This document shows positions 32,629 to 41,318 of a DNA stretch of 64,000 nucleotides, piece by piece. This stretch comes from an uncultured Sphingomonadaceae bacterium (GTDB lineage: Bacteria; Pseudomonadota; Alphaproteobacteria; Sphingomonadales; Sphingomonadaceae). Below the pieces are notes generated by a model that saw only the letters and a list, made by a program, of their open reading frames with translations, made no database searches and had not been told where the DNA came from. Position 1 is the stretch's first letter, and every line of letters begins with the position of its first letter. The translations under genes were made by a program, and so were the position numbers. Location: positions 375,501-439,500 of the forward strand of contig CANLCX010000001.1 in the NCBI GenBank assembly GCA_947489315.1, written 5' to 3'.

Positions 32629-32927
32629 GGGAAGCTCCTTCGTCAGGTGGCCGCGACCGCCGCGGCCTTCATGGCGACGCAAGACGGCGGGCGGGACGGC
32701 CCTGCACCCAAAGCAAAGCGTAGGGCCGCAGCGCAGCGGAGGATGGTGGAGACCAGTTCTTTTGGGTCGCGATGGAACGGCGGGCATGCCCGCCACCGGA
32801 AAAGAACCGGGCGTAGCCATTGCCGGTCCGTCCCGTTTGCCGTTCTGTCGCCCTCTGAAGAAGGCCGAGGTCGCGGCTCTTGCCGATGATGGTGCGTGCG
32901 TCCCATGACCGGTCCCGACAGGATCGA
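32629..32927 (-). ncRNA. Candidate structured leader / non-coding RNA upstream of the DUF2493 gene
   Basis: About 300 bp without a good gene, but full of pairing. CCAGTTCTTTT (32753-32763) pairs with AAAAGAACCGG (32800-32810), 10 of 11. Inside lies the 16-bp palindrome GGCGGGCATGCCCGCC (32779-32794). GGCCCT/AGGGCC (32698, 32722) forms another stem. The region ends at the DUF2493 ribosome binding site. A cis-acting RNA or a DNA element are both possible. Confidence 0.4.
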
Positions 32928-34019
32928 TCAGACCTGTTCCGCCTTCCTCCCGGACATCCCAGCGTGACAGATGAAACGTTGGACATCATGCGAGACGATC
33001 TGAACCCGAACAGCTTGGCACAAGGCATCGCTCCCAAGACCGCGCAAATCCTCGTTGAAGTCTCCACGTTGTGGCGACAGTGTGATCGCCTCGAGCCCCG
33101 CCGCATGCGCCCGGTCGATCAATGTCTTCGTTGCGCCGTCCCCGGCGGGATCGTCATCGCGGGCGACATAGAGCCGGCGCAAGGATGGCGGAAACAGGAT
33201 GGCGGCAAGATGGGCGGCGGACAGCGCTGCGACCATCGGCATGTACGGCAGGACCATTTTCAGCGATAGCATGGTCTCAATGCCTTCCCCTGCCGCCATG
33301 GTATCCTGCGGGGTTCCAAACCGGACGGCGTTTCCGAGCAGATCGCCCATAGCGCGGCGCGGCGTGTTGATTGGGGCTTTGCCGAGATTGATTTTGGAAA
33401 AACTGTCTGGATCCTGCGCGGCAGGATCAAGATAGGTGCGATGCGCGCCGGTGACCGTGTCATTCAGATCAGTGACAGCGGCAACAAGGGCGGGCCACGT
33501 CTCCGACTCTTGGTCGGGTCGATAATAGCAGCGCGGATGAAAGCGGATGTTTCCGGTGTCCCGCAACGCCGTAATGCCGCGGTTGTGCAGGTAGGTTTCT
33601 GCCAAAGTGCCCGCGATGGGGTGTGACATCGCGAACAGCCGCTGGGCCGCTTCTGGCGATCCAACACGTGCTGCCGATGGTCGCGGCTTTGGTTGGGGAC
33701 GCGTCTCCGGGGGCGGCAAACGCAGAAACCGTCGCGCCTCTGCGGCAACATCGGCGAAATCGACCAGCCCGCACCTCTCGCCGATGATGTCGAGCAGGTC
33801 CCCATATTCGCCAGTGGCCGCATCGGTCCATTTGCCCGCCGCCCCCTTGCCGGCATCCGGCCCAGTCAGGCGGACATACATTGAGCGACCCGGCGTATTG
33901 CGGACATCACCAATCATCCAATAGCGGCCTTCACGGCGCCCGTTTGAAAGATAGTGCCGACAGACGGCTTCGGCATTGCGGGCCAGCGCCTCGGTCAGTT
34001 CCGATAGGGAATGTGCCAT
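32928..34019 (-). CDS. Toprim-domain protein (DUF7146/primase-like)
   Basis: 363-residue protein from ATG 34019 (GGAGG seven bases upstream). The N-terminal part has the DUF7146-type motif RYWMIGDVRNTPGRSMYVRL, then a linker, and a C-terminal toprim domain with AAGEGIETMLSL (Glu) and RRLYVARDDDPAGDGA (Asp-x-Asp). It lacks an obvious zinc-finger of DnaG, so it could act in plasmid-type primer synthesis or DNA protection during transfer. Downstream of parB. Confidence 0.85.
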   Translation of the reverse strand: MAHSLSELTEALARNAEAVCRHYLSNGRREGRYWMIGDVRNTPGRSMYVRLTGPDAGKGAAGKWTDAATGEYGDLLDIIGERCGLVDFADVAAEARRFLRLPPPETRPQPKPRPSAARVGSPEAAQRLFAMSHPIAGTLAETYLHNRGITALRDTGNIRFHPRCYYRPDQESETWPALVAAVTDLNDTVTGAHRTYLDPAAQDPDSFSKINLGKAPINTPRRAMGDLLGNAVRFGTPQDTMAAGEGIETMLSLKMVLPYMPMVAALSAAHLAAILFPPSLRRLYVARDDDPAGDGATKTLIDRAHAAGLEAITLSPQRGDFNEDLRGLGSDALCQAVRVQIVSHDVQRFICHAGMSGRKAEQV

Positions 34020-34035
34020 GGACATGCCTCCATAG

Positions 34036-34061
34036 AAAAAAGGCCCACCTTGCGGCGGGCC
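34036..34061 (-). terminator. Rho-independent terminator after parB
   Basis: On the minus strand GGCCCGCC-GCAA-GGTGGGCC is followed by TTTTTT (34036-34041). It lies between the parB stop and the toprim-gene start, so it could terminate or attenuate read-through from parB into the toprim and DUF2493 genes. Confidence 0.8.
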
Positions 34062-34080
34062 CAGTTGGGGAGTGATTTGA

Positions 34081-36156
34081 TCATTCCGCTGCGGTGAGCT
34101 GCTCGTCCTGCCCCGCATCTTCATTGTCGGCGGGGTCGCCTTCTGCGTCCATGGCCGTTTCGCCGTCATTTGCCGCCGGTGGCACGTCGACAAGATCGCT
34201 ACCATCTTCGATCTGCCGTTCCGGTGTGCGGAGCGGCTCCGGCAGCCAGCCGGTATCAGCGAGCAATTCTTCCGCCTTTGCGACCATCATGTCTTTCTTG
34301 AGAGGCTTCAGATCTGATGCAGTCTTGTCACCCTTCGCCTCGGCCACAGCCGCGGCAATGCGCGCCTTGGTGACGCGCCCGAGAAAGGCATCCGCCGTAG
34401 GCTTCCAACCGGCCGAAACCATATCCAGGTCAAGTGTCATCGCCAGCCGATCGGCATCCGCGATTGCTCTTGGTCTGCGGTTGTAGGCCTCTACCATTGC
34501 ATTCGCCGTCAAGGCCACGCAATGCGCAAACAGCGCCTGACGTGTCTCGTCATTGAGCGCGTCCAGATGGTCCCATAGCATTTCGGGATCGTTTGGCAGG
34601 CTGCCTGCCAAGGTCTCATGCCGCTCATCGAGGGTGATGGCATAGGGCGTTTCGCCAAGGCCCGGGGCCTGCGATCCAAAATAGATGCACTTTGCCGTCA
34701 GTTCGAGACAGCTGTCCTGCGCATAGCTGTAGAACTGATCCAGCACGAGCTTGTGCAGACAGGCGAGAAAAGCCGTGTCGAAGGACCCACCAAGCGCGAG
34801 CCGCAAGGCGACCGTGCGATGCGCGGTGAGTTCGGTGACAAGCCGGTCGGGGATCGGTTTCAGGCCTTCGTCCTCGTCTGGTCCGCTTATTGGATCGATG
34901 GATTGCGCATCATCACCCTCTGTCGGGTCGGTCTTAGCCGTCTCCGTCTCATCGCCGTCTGGCGCGACAGGCAATTCGTCCTCTGGTCGCATGTATCCGC
35001 GCGCTACATGCAGATGGCCGCTATGGCCGATGCTGACGAATGCGCCGGCGCGCGACACCTCCTCGGCATCGTAAACCAGCAGGCGATCATCGATGGCGTC
35101 GATCGCTGTCTCGATCTCGCCCAAGCGCTCATCAACGTCATCGGGCAGGTCCGGCGCCTCGGCATAGTCGGCTTCTAACTTGTCGAGCTCGGTCTGCAAC
35201 GCGTCGCGGGTCGCCTGCTGCTCATCGGTGAGTGGCTCCTGTTCGCCAGAGAGGCGGCGAAGCCCATAGGTGTGCCCATAGGGGAAATCGAGACCGACTT
35301 CGATCCACTTCCAGCCTTCCGCCCGGATCGCTTCGGCTTGCTCGTTGAGCTTCTCCGTGACAAGCATGTCGGCCAGAGCCACATCCTCAAGCCAGCCACC
35401 ATCATCGCTTTCGAACAGATCGCGCATCACTGCGCCGCCTGCCTCGATGTAAGTCTCAATACCGATGAATTGCGCCCGCTTGTCCGATGCACGTACCGCA
35501 TCTTCGGTGAGCATGCGCCGGATCTGGTAGGGCTGCGTGGCGTAGGAATCCTTGATCGCGTCCCACACTTGGGCCTGCCGGACATGGTCGGGATTGACGG
35601 TGAACGCCATCAACTGATCGAGCGTCAACTCATCCGCAGCATAGGCATCGCGCAGAGTCTCGCTGACGGATGCCAGACGCAGCCGCTGCTTGACGACATT
35701 CACCGAGATGAAAAATGCGGCAGCGATTTCCTCTTCGCCCATGCCTTTCTCCCGCATCGCCTGGAACGCGCGGAACTGATCGAGCGGATGCAATGGTGCG
35801 CGCTGAACATTCTCGGCGAGGCTGTCCTCTTCCGCGAGCCCCTCGGTGCGGATCACACACGGAATGGGTGCCGTCTTGTTCAAGCGCTTTTGTTTCACCA
35901 GCAGTTCTAGCGCGCGGTAGCGCCGCCCACCGGCGGGGATTTCGTACATGCCAGTTTCTGCGCCCTCCGCGTCGAGGACGGGCCGCACGGTCAGGCTCTG
36001 CAGGAGCGTGCGCCGTGAGATGTCTGCCGCCAGTTCCTCAATTGCGACGCCGGCCTTGATCCGCCGGACGTTCGACTGGGACAGCACCAGCTTGTTGAAA
36101 GGAATGTCGCGCGACACACTGAGCACGATTTTCGACTTGGGTTTAGCTTGGGTCAT
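34081..36156 (-). CDS. ParB/RepB/Spo0J-type partition protein
   Basis: 691-residue large ParB-like protein. The N-terminal ParB nuclease-like domain shows IPFNKLVLSQSNVRRI, YEIPAGGRRYRALELL and RTEGLAEEDSLAENVQRAPLHPLDQFRAF (in parts), followed by the KorB-like helix-turn-helix (GMGEEEIAAAFFISVNVVKQRLRLA). The remaining 450 residues are family-specific, with an acidic tail. No ParA is present nearby, usual for ICE versions that may act as regulators or stability factors. ATG 36156 is chosen because the extension upstream covers the RNA leader. Confidence 0.9.
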   Translation of the reverse strand: MTQAKPKSKIVLSVSRDIPFNKLVLSQSNVRRIKAGVAIEELAADISRRTLLQSLTVRPVLDAEGAETGMYEIPAGGRRYRALELLVKQKRLNKTAPIPCVIRTEGLAEEDSLAENVQRAPLHPLDQFRAFQAMREKGMGEEEIAAAFFISVNVVKQRLRLASVSETLRDAYAADELTLDQLMAFTVNPDHVRQAQVWDAIKDSYATQPYQIRRMLTEDAVRASDKRAQFIGIETYIEAGGAVMRDLFESDDGGWLEDVALADMLVTEKLNEQAEAIRAEGWKWIEVGLDFPYGHTYGLRRLSGEQEPLTDEQQATRDALQTELDKLEADYAEAPDLPDDVDERLGEIETAIDAIDDRLLVYDAEEVSRAGAFVSIGHSGHLHVARGYMRPEDELPVAPDGDETETAKTDPTEGDDAQSIDPISGPDEDEGLKPIPDRLVTELTAHRTVALRLALGGSFDTAFLACLHKLVLDQFYSYAQDSCLELTAKCIYFGSQAPGLGETPYAITLDERHETLAGSLPNDPEMLWDHLDALNDETRQALFAHCVALTANAMVEAYNRRPRAIADADRLAMTLDLDMVSAGWKPTADAFLGRVTKARIAAAVAEAKGDKTASDLKPLKKDMMVAKAEELLADTGWLPEPLRTPERQIEDGSDLVDVPPAANDGETAMDAEGDPADNEDAGQDEQLTAAE

Positions 36157-36163
36157 TGGTTTT

Positions 36164-36212
36164 CTCCGCGACGGGCGGTCAAGAGCCTCTCTCTCGACCT
36201 CCAACCCGTCAC
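36164..36212 (-). ncRNA. radC-motif-like RNA leader upstream of parB
   Basis: On the minus strand GTGACGGG (36205-36212) pairs with CCCGTCGC (36168-36175), eight pairs with one G-U, closing a loop with the conserved GAGAGAGGCT (36184-36193). GGAG, the parB ribosome binding site, follows the stem directly. A near-identical element precedes ardC. The radC RNA motif is known from alphaproteobacterial leaders of anti-restriction, integrase and other DNA-related genes. Confidence 0.55.
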
Positions 36213-36250
36213 GAAAACCCGTCACGCCTCTCCCTCTTTGTGACGCCGGA

Positions 36251-37213
36251 TCAGGCCGTAATCCGGTTGGGTTTGGGCGCGCCCATCCCATCTGGCGGCA
36301 TGTCGTCCGGCAGGAACCCAAGCAGATAGTCCGCTGCCTTGCTGGCCTTGGAGGCAGCGCGGATGATGGCGCGGTTGTCATCCTTCAGAACTTTGAGCCA
36401 GGAACCGATATAGTCGGCGTGCCGCACGGTCGGCACGATCCCAAGCGAGGCACAGCAGAAGGCGGCGTTCATCTCGGCGACTAGTTCCTCGAAGGCGTAT
36501 TTTTGCGATCCGAACGATCCAGACATGTCACGATCAAGCCGGGTCGGATGCCCTGAGGCGTGCCCCAGCTCATGTAGTGCGGTCCGGTGCCAGTTGATTG
36601 GCTCGAAATAGGCCTGCGGTGGTGGTACTTGTACGTAGTCATCAATTGGCGCGTAGAAGGCGCGATCGCCGCCAATGCGAAAATCGATGCCGGTCGCTGC
36701 GATCAAGGTTTCGACCATAGGTTCGATCACGCCGGGTGGGGTCGCTGGCGCTGCCGCAGTTGCATTTGCGGGCAGGTTTTCGCATTGCGCGGCATTGAAG
36801 ACCGTGAAGCGTTTCAGGAACGGGATTGCTTTTGGATCATCGCCGGTTTCCCGGCCGCGTTTCTTCTCATCATTTGGGACGAAGCGATCCGCATAGACGA
36901 TGGTGGTGCCGCGCTCACCCTTGCGCACATTGCCGCCAAGCGACAGGGCTTGGCGAAAGGTCAGCCAGCTCTGGCCCGGAAAACCATGCTCAATCACCGC
37001 GCCCCAGAGGATGAGGATGTTGATTCCGGAATAACCGCGGCCGGTCGCAGCATTGTTCGGCATAGCAAGCGGTGCCTTGGCCGCCGCTGTCCCCCAGGGC
37101 TGAACCCAGGGCACATGGCCGGCCTCCAACTCACCGATGATCTTGTTCGTGATTTCGTCATAGAGGTTCGTCCGTTTCTTGGCGGACCGGGCGCGGGATT
37201 TGGATCGGGACAT
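36251..37213 (-). CDS. ArdC-type antirestriction protein
   Basis: 320-residue protein with the N-terminal ArdC ssDNA-binding domain (YDEITNKIIGELEAGHVPWVQPW, NILILWGAV, then LTFRQALSLGGNVRKGERG) and a C-terminal zincin-like metalloprotease domain with HELGHASGH near residue 220 and an EELVAEMNAAF Glu. ArdC proteins protect incoming single-stranded DNA from host nucleases. It has its own radC-like leader. Confidence 0.93.
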   Translation of the reverse strand: MSRSKSRARSAKKRTNLYDEITNKIIGELEAGHVPWVQPWGTAAAKAPLAMPNNAATGRGYSGINILILWGAVIEHGFPGQSWLTFRQALSLGGNVRKGERGTTIVYADRFVPNDEKKRGRETGDDPKAIPFLKRFTVFNAAQCENLPANATAAAPATPPGVIEPMVETLIAATGIDFRIGGDRAFYAPIDDYVQVPPPQAYFEPINWHRTALHELGHASGHPTRLDRDMSGSFGSQKYAFEELVAEMNAAFCCASLGIVPTVRHADYIGSWLKVLKDDNRAIIRAASKASKAADYLLGFLPDDMPPDGMGAPKPNRITA

Positions 37214-37222
37214 GACAGGATA

Positions 37223-37270
37223 CTCCGCGACGGGCGCCGGAAGCCTCTCTCCCGACTTTCAACCCGTCAC
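37223..37270 (-). ncRNA. radC-motif-like RNA leader upstream of ardC
   Basis: Second copy of the element before parB: GTGACGGG (37263-37270) pairs with CCCGTCGC (37227-37234), the loop holds GAGAGAGGCT (37242-37251), and GGAG follows the stem ten bases before the ATG. The stems are identical and the loops differ in sequence, which supports a conserved RNA structure rather than a simple duplication. Confidence 0.6.
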
Positions 37271-37418
37271 GGCACAGCCGCCTGCACTCTCACTCTCAAG
37301 AATGGTGGCGTTGTAGCGTTTCCCAGCGAGATATGGCCTCGCCACGGCTCTGGCTCGACGGCAGGTGGAAACCCAGATTTCTGCAGGCATTTTGTGGACA
37401 GAGATGGGCAGGGAGGGA

Positions 37419-37495
37419 ATTATCGCGCATGTGAGATGCGTGATAATTCTTGACGTACGTGCGCAAATATGGAATTAGCACGCATCTGAAATGCG
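37419..37495 (+). promoter_or_regulatory. Promoter and paired operators of the AbiEi-HipA gene
   Basis: Operator 1 is ATTATCGCGCAT-N5-ATGCGTGATAAT (37419-37447, 11 of 12 paired). Operator 2 is CGCAT-N5-ATGCG (37481-37495). Both have the same CGCAT-N5-ATGCG core. Between them lie TTGACG (37450-37455) and AATTAG (37473-37478) with a 17-bp spacer, so binding would block the promoter. Autorepression by the N-terminal domain of the gene product is inferred. Confidence 0.6.
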
Positions 37496-37505
37496 AGAAA
37501 ATGCC

Positions 37506-39344
37506 ATGTCCATCTATCTTGTTGGCGAAACCATTGATGCCAAACAGGCGCATCTTCGGGCGCAGGCGGGAAATCTGATCCAGCTTGTGCGTGGCGTCTA
37601 TGTTGCGCATGACGCCGATATAGACCGGGATATCCTCTCGCACGCTGTCCGCATTGCGCATTACCTCTATCCGACCGCCTATCTCTCCTCTGCAAGCGCG
37701 TTTCTTCTGGCGCCAACGGAAGATGGTCGGCTGTTTATCAGTGGGAAGCGGAATCAACGGACGCGATTGCGCAATGTTGAAATTGTCCAGAATCAAGCTC
37801 CCGCGCAACCTTCAACCGCTCCCGCCATCATCGGCGACGATCTGGGCGAGGTACATCTGCAGGTCGCCTCGCCACGACAACGTTTTTTGGAAGCCTTTCG
37901 GTTAAGAAGCGAACATGCCAGTGCAATCACATCAGATATGCGTGGGCAGATGGCCGCGCGACTGATTGAGGAACACGGCTCCCCCAAAGCGGCAGCCGAT
38001 GCAACTTGGGCCTTGGCGCGGGAGAATGGCTGGTACCGGGAAGGCGAAGGGGCAGAGCGATTTTTGTTGACACAGCCGGGCACGGCCAAGCCGCCCGCCA
38101 ACAAGGCAGCACTCGATTTTCTGATCGCCTGGCATGGTGAGCCCTTGGGGCAGTTGACCCATGATGGTTTTGAATGGCGCTGGACACCCCGAAAGAGGCA
38201 AGGCCCTGTGCTTGTGCGCGAAACAACGCCGGGCAAGCTCCCCGCCTTCGTGGAGTCGCTCCTGCCGGAAGGCTGGCTTGCGCAGATTCTCCATGACCGC
38301 GATGAACGGGAAGCGCTGCGGCGCGGTCGGCGCTATATGTCCAACATCACAATCGTCGAAAGCCGCGCGGAACTGGCGGAGTTACCAGCTGATGTGCTGA
38401 CCACGCCATTGTCGGTGTTCACGGATGCCGGGCGTTTTACCGGCCATTATGCGGGACCAGCGCGCGGTGAAATCGAAGAGACGTTCGAACAAAACCTTGC
38501 ACGCGTGTTTGCGCGGGCAGAAACACCGCGCTTGTCGGGTGTCCAAATCAAGGCACCGATGAGTCTCATGACTGATGGCGCGTTGGTCCCCGCGATCGAT
38601 CACGCTTTCACGCATATTCTCAAACCAGCGGGCACGGCAGGGTTCGAAACGCTGCCGATTGTGGAATGGCTCTGTCTGGAGCTGGGACGTGTCGCCGGTT
38701 TTGATGTGCCCGCTGCGGCGCTGATCGAGATGCCGGACGGTATGCCGCCGGCGCTGGTGGTCGAAAGGTTCGACATCCGCCACGGTTCCGACGATATGCG
38801 CCGGTTTGCACTGGAAGACTTCTGCTCCATTCTCGATCTACCCGCGTCCGCCAAATATGATGGTACCATCGAGCGCATGGCCAAAGGATTGCGGCCGCTG
38901 TCGACGGATCCAACCGCTGACCTCGATATACTGTTTAGGCGCGCCGTCTTTGCCTGGCTCATCGCGGATGGTGACATGCATCTCAAAAACCTCGCCATGC
39001 TGAAAATAGCTGATCCGGAGGCAAAGAGCTTCACCTCGGTCCGTTTTGCGCCCCTTTATGATGCGGTGACAACACGGGTCTTCCCTGGTCTTGCCACCGA
39101 CCGCATGGCGCTCAAGCTCAACGGCAAGGATGATCGGCTGACAATGGCGGATTTTCTTAATCTTGCACGCACAATCGGTTTGACCGCAAGTGATGCCGAG
39201 GCTGCCGTCAAGAACTTGTCGGAGAAGCTGCTATCGCATTCAGTGACGGTGACCCTACCAGGCTTTGCTGCACAGTCAGAGACTGCTGTAATTGCCAGAG
39301 ATAAGGTGACTGCCCTAGTGGAGCAAAGGTCAGGCGGCCTTTAA
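37506..39344 (+). CDS. AbiEi-like antitoxin domain fused to HipA-family kinase toxin
   Basis: 612-residue single-chain protein. Residues 1 to about 95 (NLIQLVRGVYVAHDADIDRD, YLSSASAFLL) resemble the AbiEi/winged-helix antitoxin domain. From about 200 comes a HipA N-terminal subdomain (WHGEPLGQLTHDGFEWRWTP, LLPEGWLAQIL), then the HipA kinase core: SGVQIKAPMSL, THILKP, LVVERFDI, LEDFCSIL, catalytic DGDMHLKNLAML near 490, and APLYDAV. In classical HipBA the DNA-binding antitoxin is separate. ATG 37506 is chosen; ATG 37491 lies in operator 2. Confidence 0.8.
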   Translation: MSIYLVGETIDAKQAHLRAQAGNLIQLVRGVYVAHDADIDRDILSHAVRIAHYLYPTAYLSSASAFLLAPTEDGRLFISGKRNQRTRLRNVEIVQNQAPAQPSTAPAIIGDDLGEVHLQVASPRQRFLEAFRLRSEHASAITSDMRGQMAARLIEEHGSPKAAADATWALARENGWYREGEGAERFLLTQPGTAKPPANKAALDFLIAWHGEPLGQLTHDGFEWRWTPRKRQGPVLVRETTPGKLPAFVESLLPEGWLAQILHDRDEREALRRGRRYMSNITIVESRAELAELPADVLTTPLSVFTDAGRFTGHYAGPARGEIEETFEQNLARVFARAETPRLSGVQIKAPMSLMTDGALVPAIDHAFTHILKPAGTAGFETLPIVEWLCLELGRVAGFDVPAAALIEMPDGMPPALVVERFDIRHGSDDMRRFALEDFCSILDLPASAKYDGTIERMAKGLRPLSTDPTADLDILFRRAVFAWLIADGDMHLKNLAMLKIADPEAKSFTSVRFAPLYDAVTTRVFPGLATDRMALKLNGKDDRLTMADFLNLARTIGLTASDAEAAVKNLSEKLLSHSVTVTLPGFAAQSETAVIARDKVTALVEQRSGGL

Positions 39345-39671
39345 GGTAGCTGCCCACCAAGCACAGGTTCAGCGGTAGAAACTTGATGTTTTGAGCAGAT
39401 CGCAAAGTCCAGATGCTACGATTAGAATTGTTTGCTGGATGGAGGCAAAGGATTTTTCACAGAATGGGCGGAAACCTGACGTTTGCTGTATTTCCACCTC
39501 GGAGAATTGAGTCTGTCGACAGCTGACATTCAAGAAAGAGCGATGACTGCGAGTTTGCTCGGCACCGTGCAGTTCGGCACAATCCTCAAGGATGAAACTC
39601 TTCCGTGTGATTGGCACGATTCGGCGGAAGCGGGAATTTTAAAGATCTCCTCCTATCTCACCGGGCTAAGT
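39345..39671. other. Intergenic region between convergent hipA-like and hsdM genes
   Basis: About 330 bp. Short frames on both strands lack family patterns. No perfect terminator hairpin is seen. Base composition is lower in GC than the neighbours. Confidence 0.4.
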
Positions 39672-41318
39672 TCATTCCGCCCTTGGCAATAAGGAAAGCC
39701 CAAGTTCCTTCAAGAACGCGTTGTGCTTCTCTGTGGATGCCCGGATCTCGGCCTCGATTTCGAGCAATTCATTGTGTGTGGCGTCCAACTTTATCTCCTC
39801 CTCAGGCACTGCGGTGCTGATGTAGCGGGAAATATTAAGATTATAACCTTCCTCGGCAATGCGCTCCATGCTGATGCGCTTTGAATAACGCTCCTCCTCC
39901 TTCCGGAATTGGTAGGTCGAGACGATTTTGCCAATGTGATCCGGCGTCCCATTCTTACCATCTCCCAATTGGTTCTGGCGCTTGCCCTTCGAGAAATGCT
40001 CCGCGGCATTAATAAAGAGGACGTCATCGGGCTTCTTGCACTTCTTCAGCACAAGGATGCAGACTGGAATTCCAGTCGAGTAGAACAAGTTCGCGGGCAG
40101 GCCGATCACGGTGTCTATATGACCGTCCTTCAGCAGCTTGGTGCGGATGCGTTCTTCGGCACCGCCCCTGAAAAGCACGCCGTGTGGTAGGATAATGGCC
40201 ATGACGCCCTCATCCTTCAGGAAATGGAACCCGTGCAATAGGAAGGCGAAATCCGCGGCCGACTTGGGCGCTAGCCCATAGTTCTTGAACCGCACGTCGT
40301 CGCCCATGGCATCGGTCGGCTCCCAGCGGAGACTGAAGGGTGGATTGGCCACGACTGCGTCGAAGGAGGGCTTCTTGGCGGGGTTCATCTCCCTCAGCAT
40401 GTCCCAGTCGTTCTCCAATGTATCGCCGTGGAAGATTTCAAATTCAGTGTCCTTCACTCCGTGCAGCAACATATTCATGCGGGCAAGGTTATAGGTGGTG
40501 ATGTTGCTTTCCTGACCAAAAATCTTGCCAATGCCATGAGGCCCCATACGCTTTCGAACGTTCAGCAGCAGCGATCCAGATCCGCAAGCAAGATCCAGAA
40601 CGCTGGCCAGACGGTTCTTTTGCCCCGTGGCGGGCTCTTGGCTGTCCAAGGTCACGATGGCCGACAGGATGTCGGAAATCTGCTGCGGAGTGTAGAACTC
40701 GCCCGCCTTTTTGCCGGAACCGGCTGCGAACTGGCCAATCAGGTATTCGTAAGCATCCCCCAGATTATCGACCTCTGAGGAGAATTCGGCAAGCCCGTGG
40801 GCAACCTCGGCGATGATGGAGCAAAGCTTCTTGTTCTTGTCCGCCTGCGTCTTGCCCAGCTTTTCCGAGTAAAGGTTGATCTCAGAAAACAACCCGCCGA
40901 ACGTACTCTGGAAGGACTCGTTCTCGATGTATTTGAAGCCCTCGTAGAGCGTCAGCAGCAGCTCCTCGCTTTGTCGGCGGGCGAGATCAGCGATGTTGTT
41001 CCACAAATGGCGTGGCTGGACCACGTAGTGCACCTTGCGGCGCATCTGCTTTTCGAACTCGGCAACGTCGTCCGGGTTATCCTCGTACCACGCCTGCAGC
41101 GGCGTGCTGGCACCAGTGCGCTCTAGAACATCCGGCAGGTCAGGGTAGTCGCTCCCGAGTTCCCGCTTGGCCGCCGCCTCGTAGTTGTCAGAAAGGTAGC
41201 GGAGGAAAAGGAAGGACAGCATGTAGTCGCGGAAATCGTCAGCGTTCATGGAACCGCGAAGCTGGTCAGCGATGTTCCAGAGCGTCTTGCCCAGTTGTTT
41301 TTGGATTTGGTCGTTCAT
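39672..41318 (-). CDS. hsdM: Type I restriction-modification methyltransferase HsdM
   Basis: 548-residue N6-adenine methyltransferase subunit. The N-terminal HsdM_N helices (LGKTLWNIADQLRGSMNADDFRDYML in part, FLRYLSDNYE) are followed by the SAM-binding VLDLACGSGSLLLNV near 240 and the catalytic NPPF in VANPPFSLRW near 325. It is the last gene of the operon in transcription order hsdR-hsdS-prrC-like-hsdM and overlaps the ATPase gene by 4 nt. Confidence 0.96.
   Translation of the reverse strand: MNDQIQKQLGKTLWNIADQLRGSMNADDFRDYMLSFLFLRYLSDNYEAAAKRELGSDYPDLPDVLERTGASTPLQAWYEDNPDDVAEFEKQMRRKVHYVVQPRHLWNNIADLARRQSEELLLTLYEGFKYIENESFQSTFGGLFSEINLYSEKLGKTQADKNKKLCSIIAEVAHGLAEFSSEVDNLGDAYEYLIGQFAAGSGKKAGEFYTPQQISDILSAIVTLDSQEPATGQKNRLASVLDLACGSGSLLLNVRKRMGPHGIGKIFGQESNITTYNLARMNMLLHGVKDTEFEIFHGDTLENDWDMLREMNPAKKPSFDAVVANPPFSLRWEPTDAMGDDVRFKNYGLAPKSAADFAFLLHGFHFLKDEGVMAIILPHGVLFRGGAEERIRTKLLKDGHIDTVIGLPANLFYSTGIPVCILVLKKCKKPDDVLFINAAEHFSKGKRQNQLGDGKNGTPDHIGKIVSTYQFRKEEERYSKRISMERIAEEGYNLNISRYISTAVPEEEIKLDATHNELLEIEAEIRASTEKHNAFLKELGLSLLPRAE

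Noticed and set aside
32643-32906. Minus-strand frame of 87 codons upstream of the DUF2493 gene
   Set aside because: Several frames are open at once in this GC-rich structured region, with no domain; treated as non-coding leader instead.
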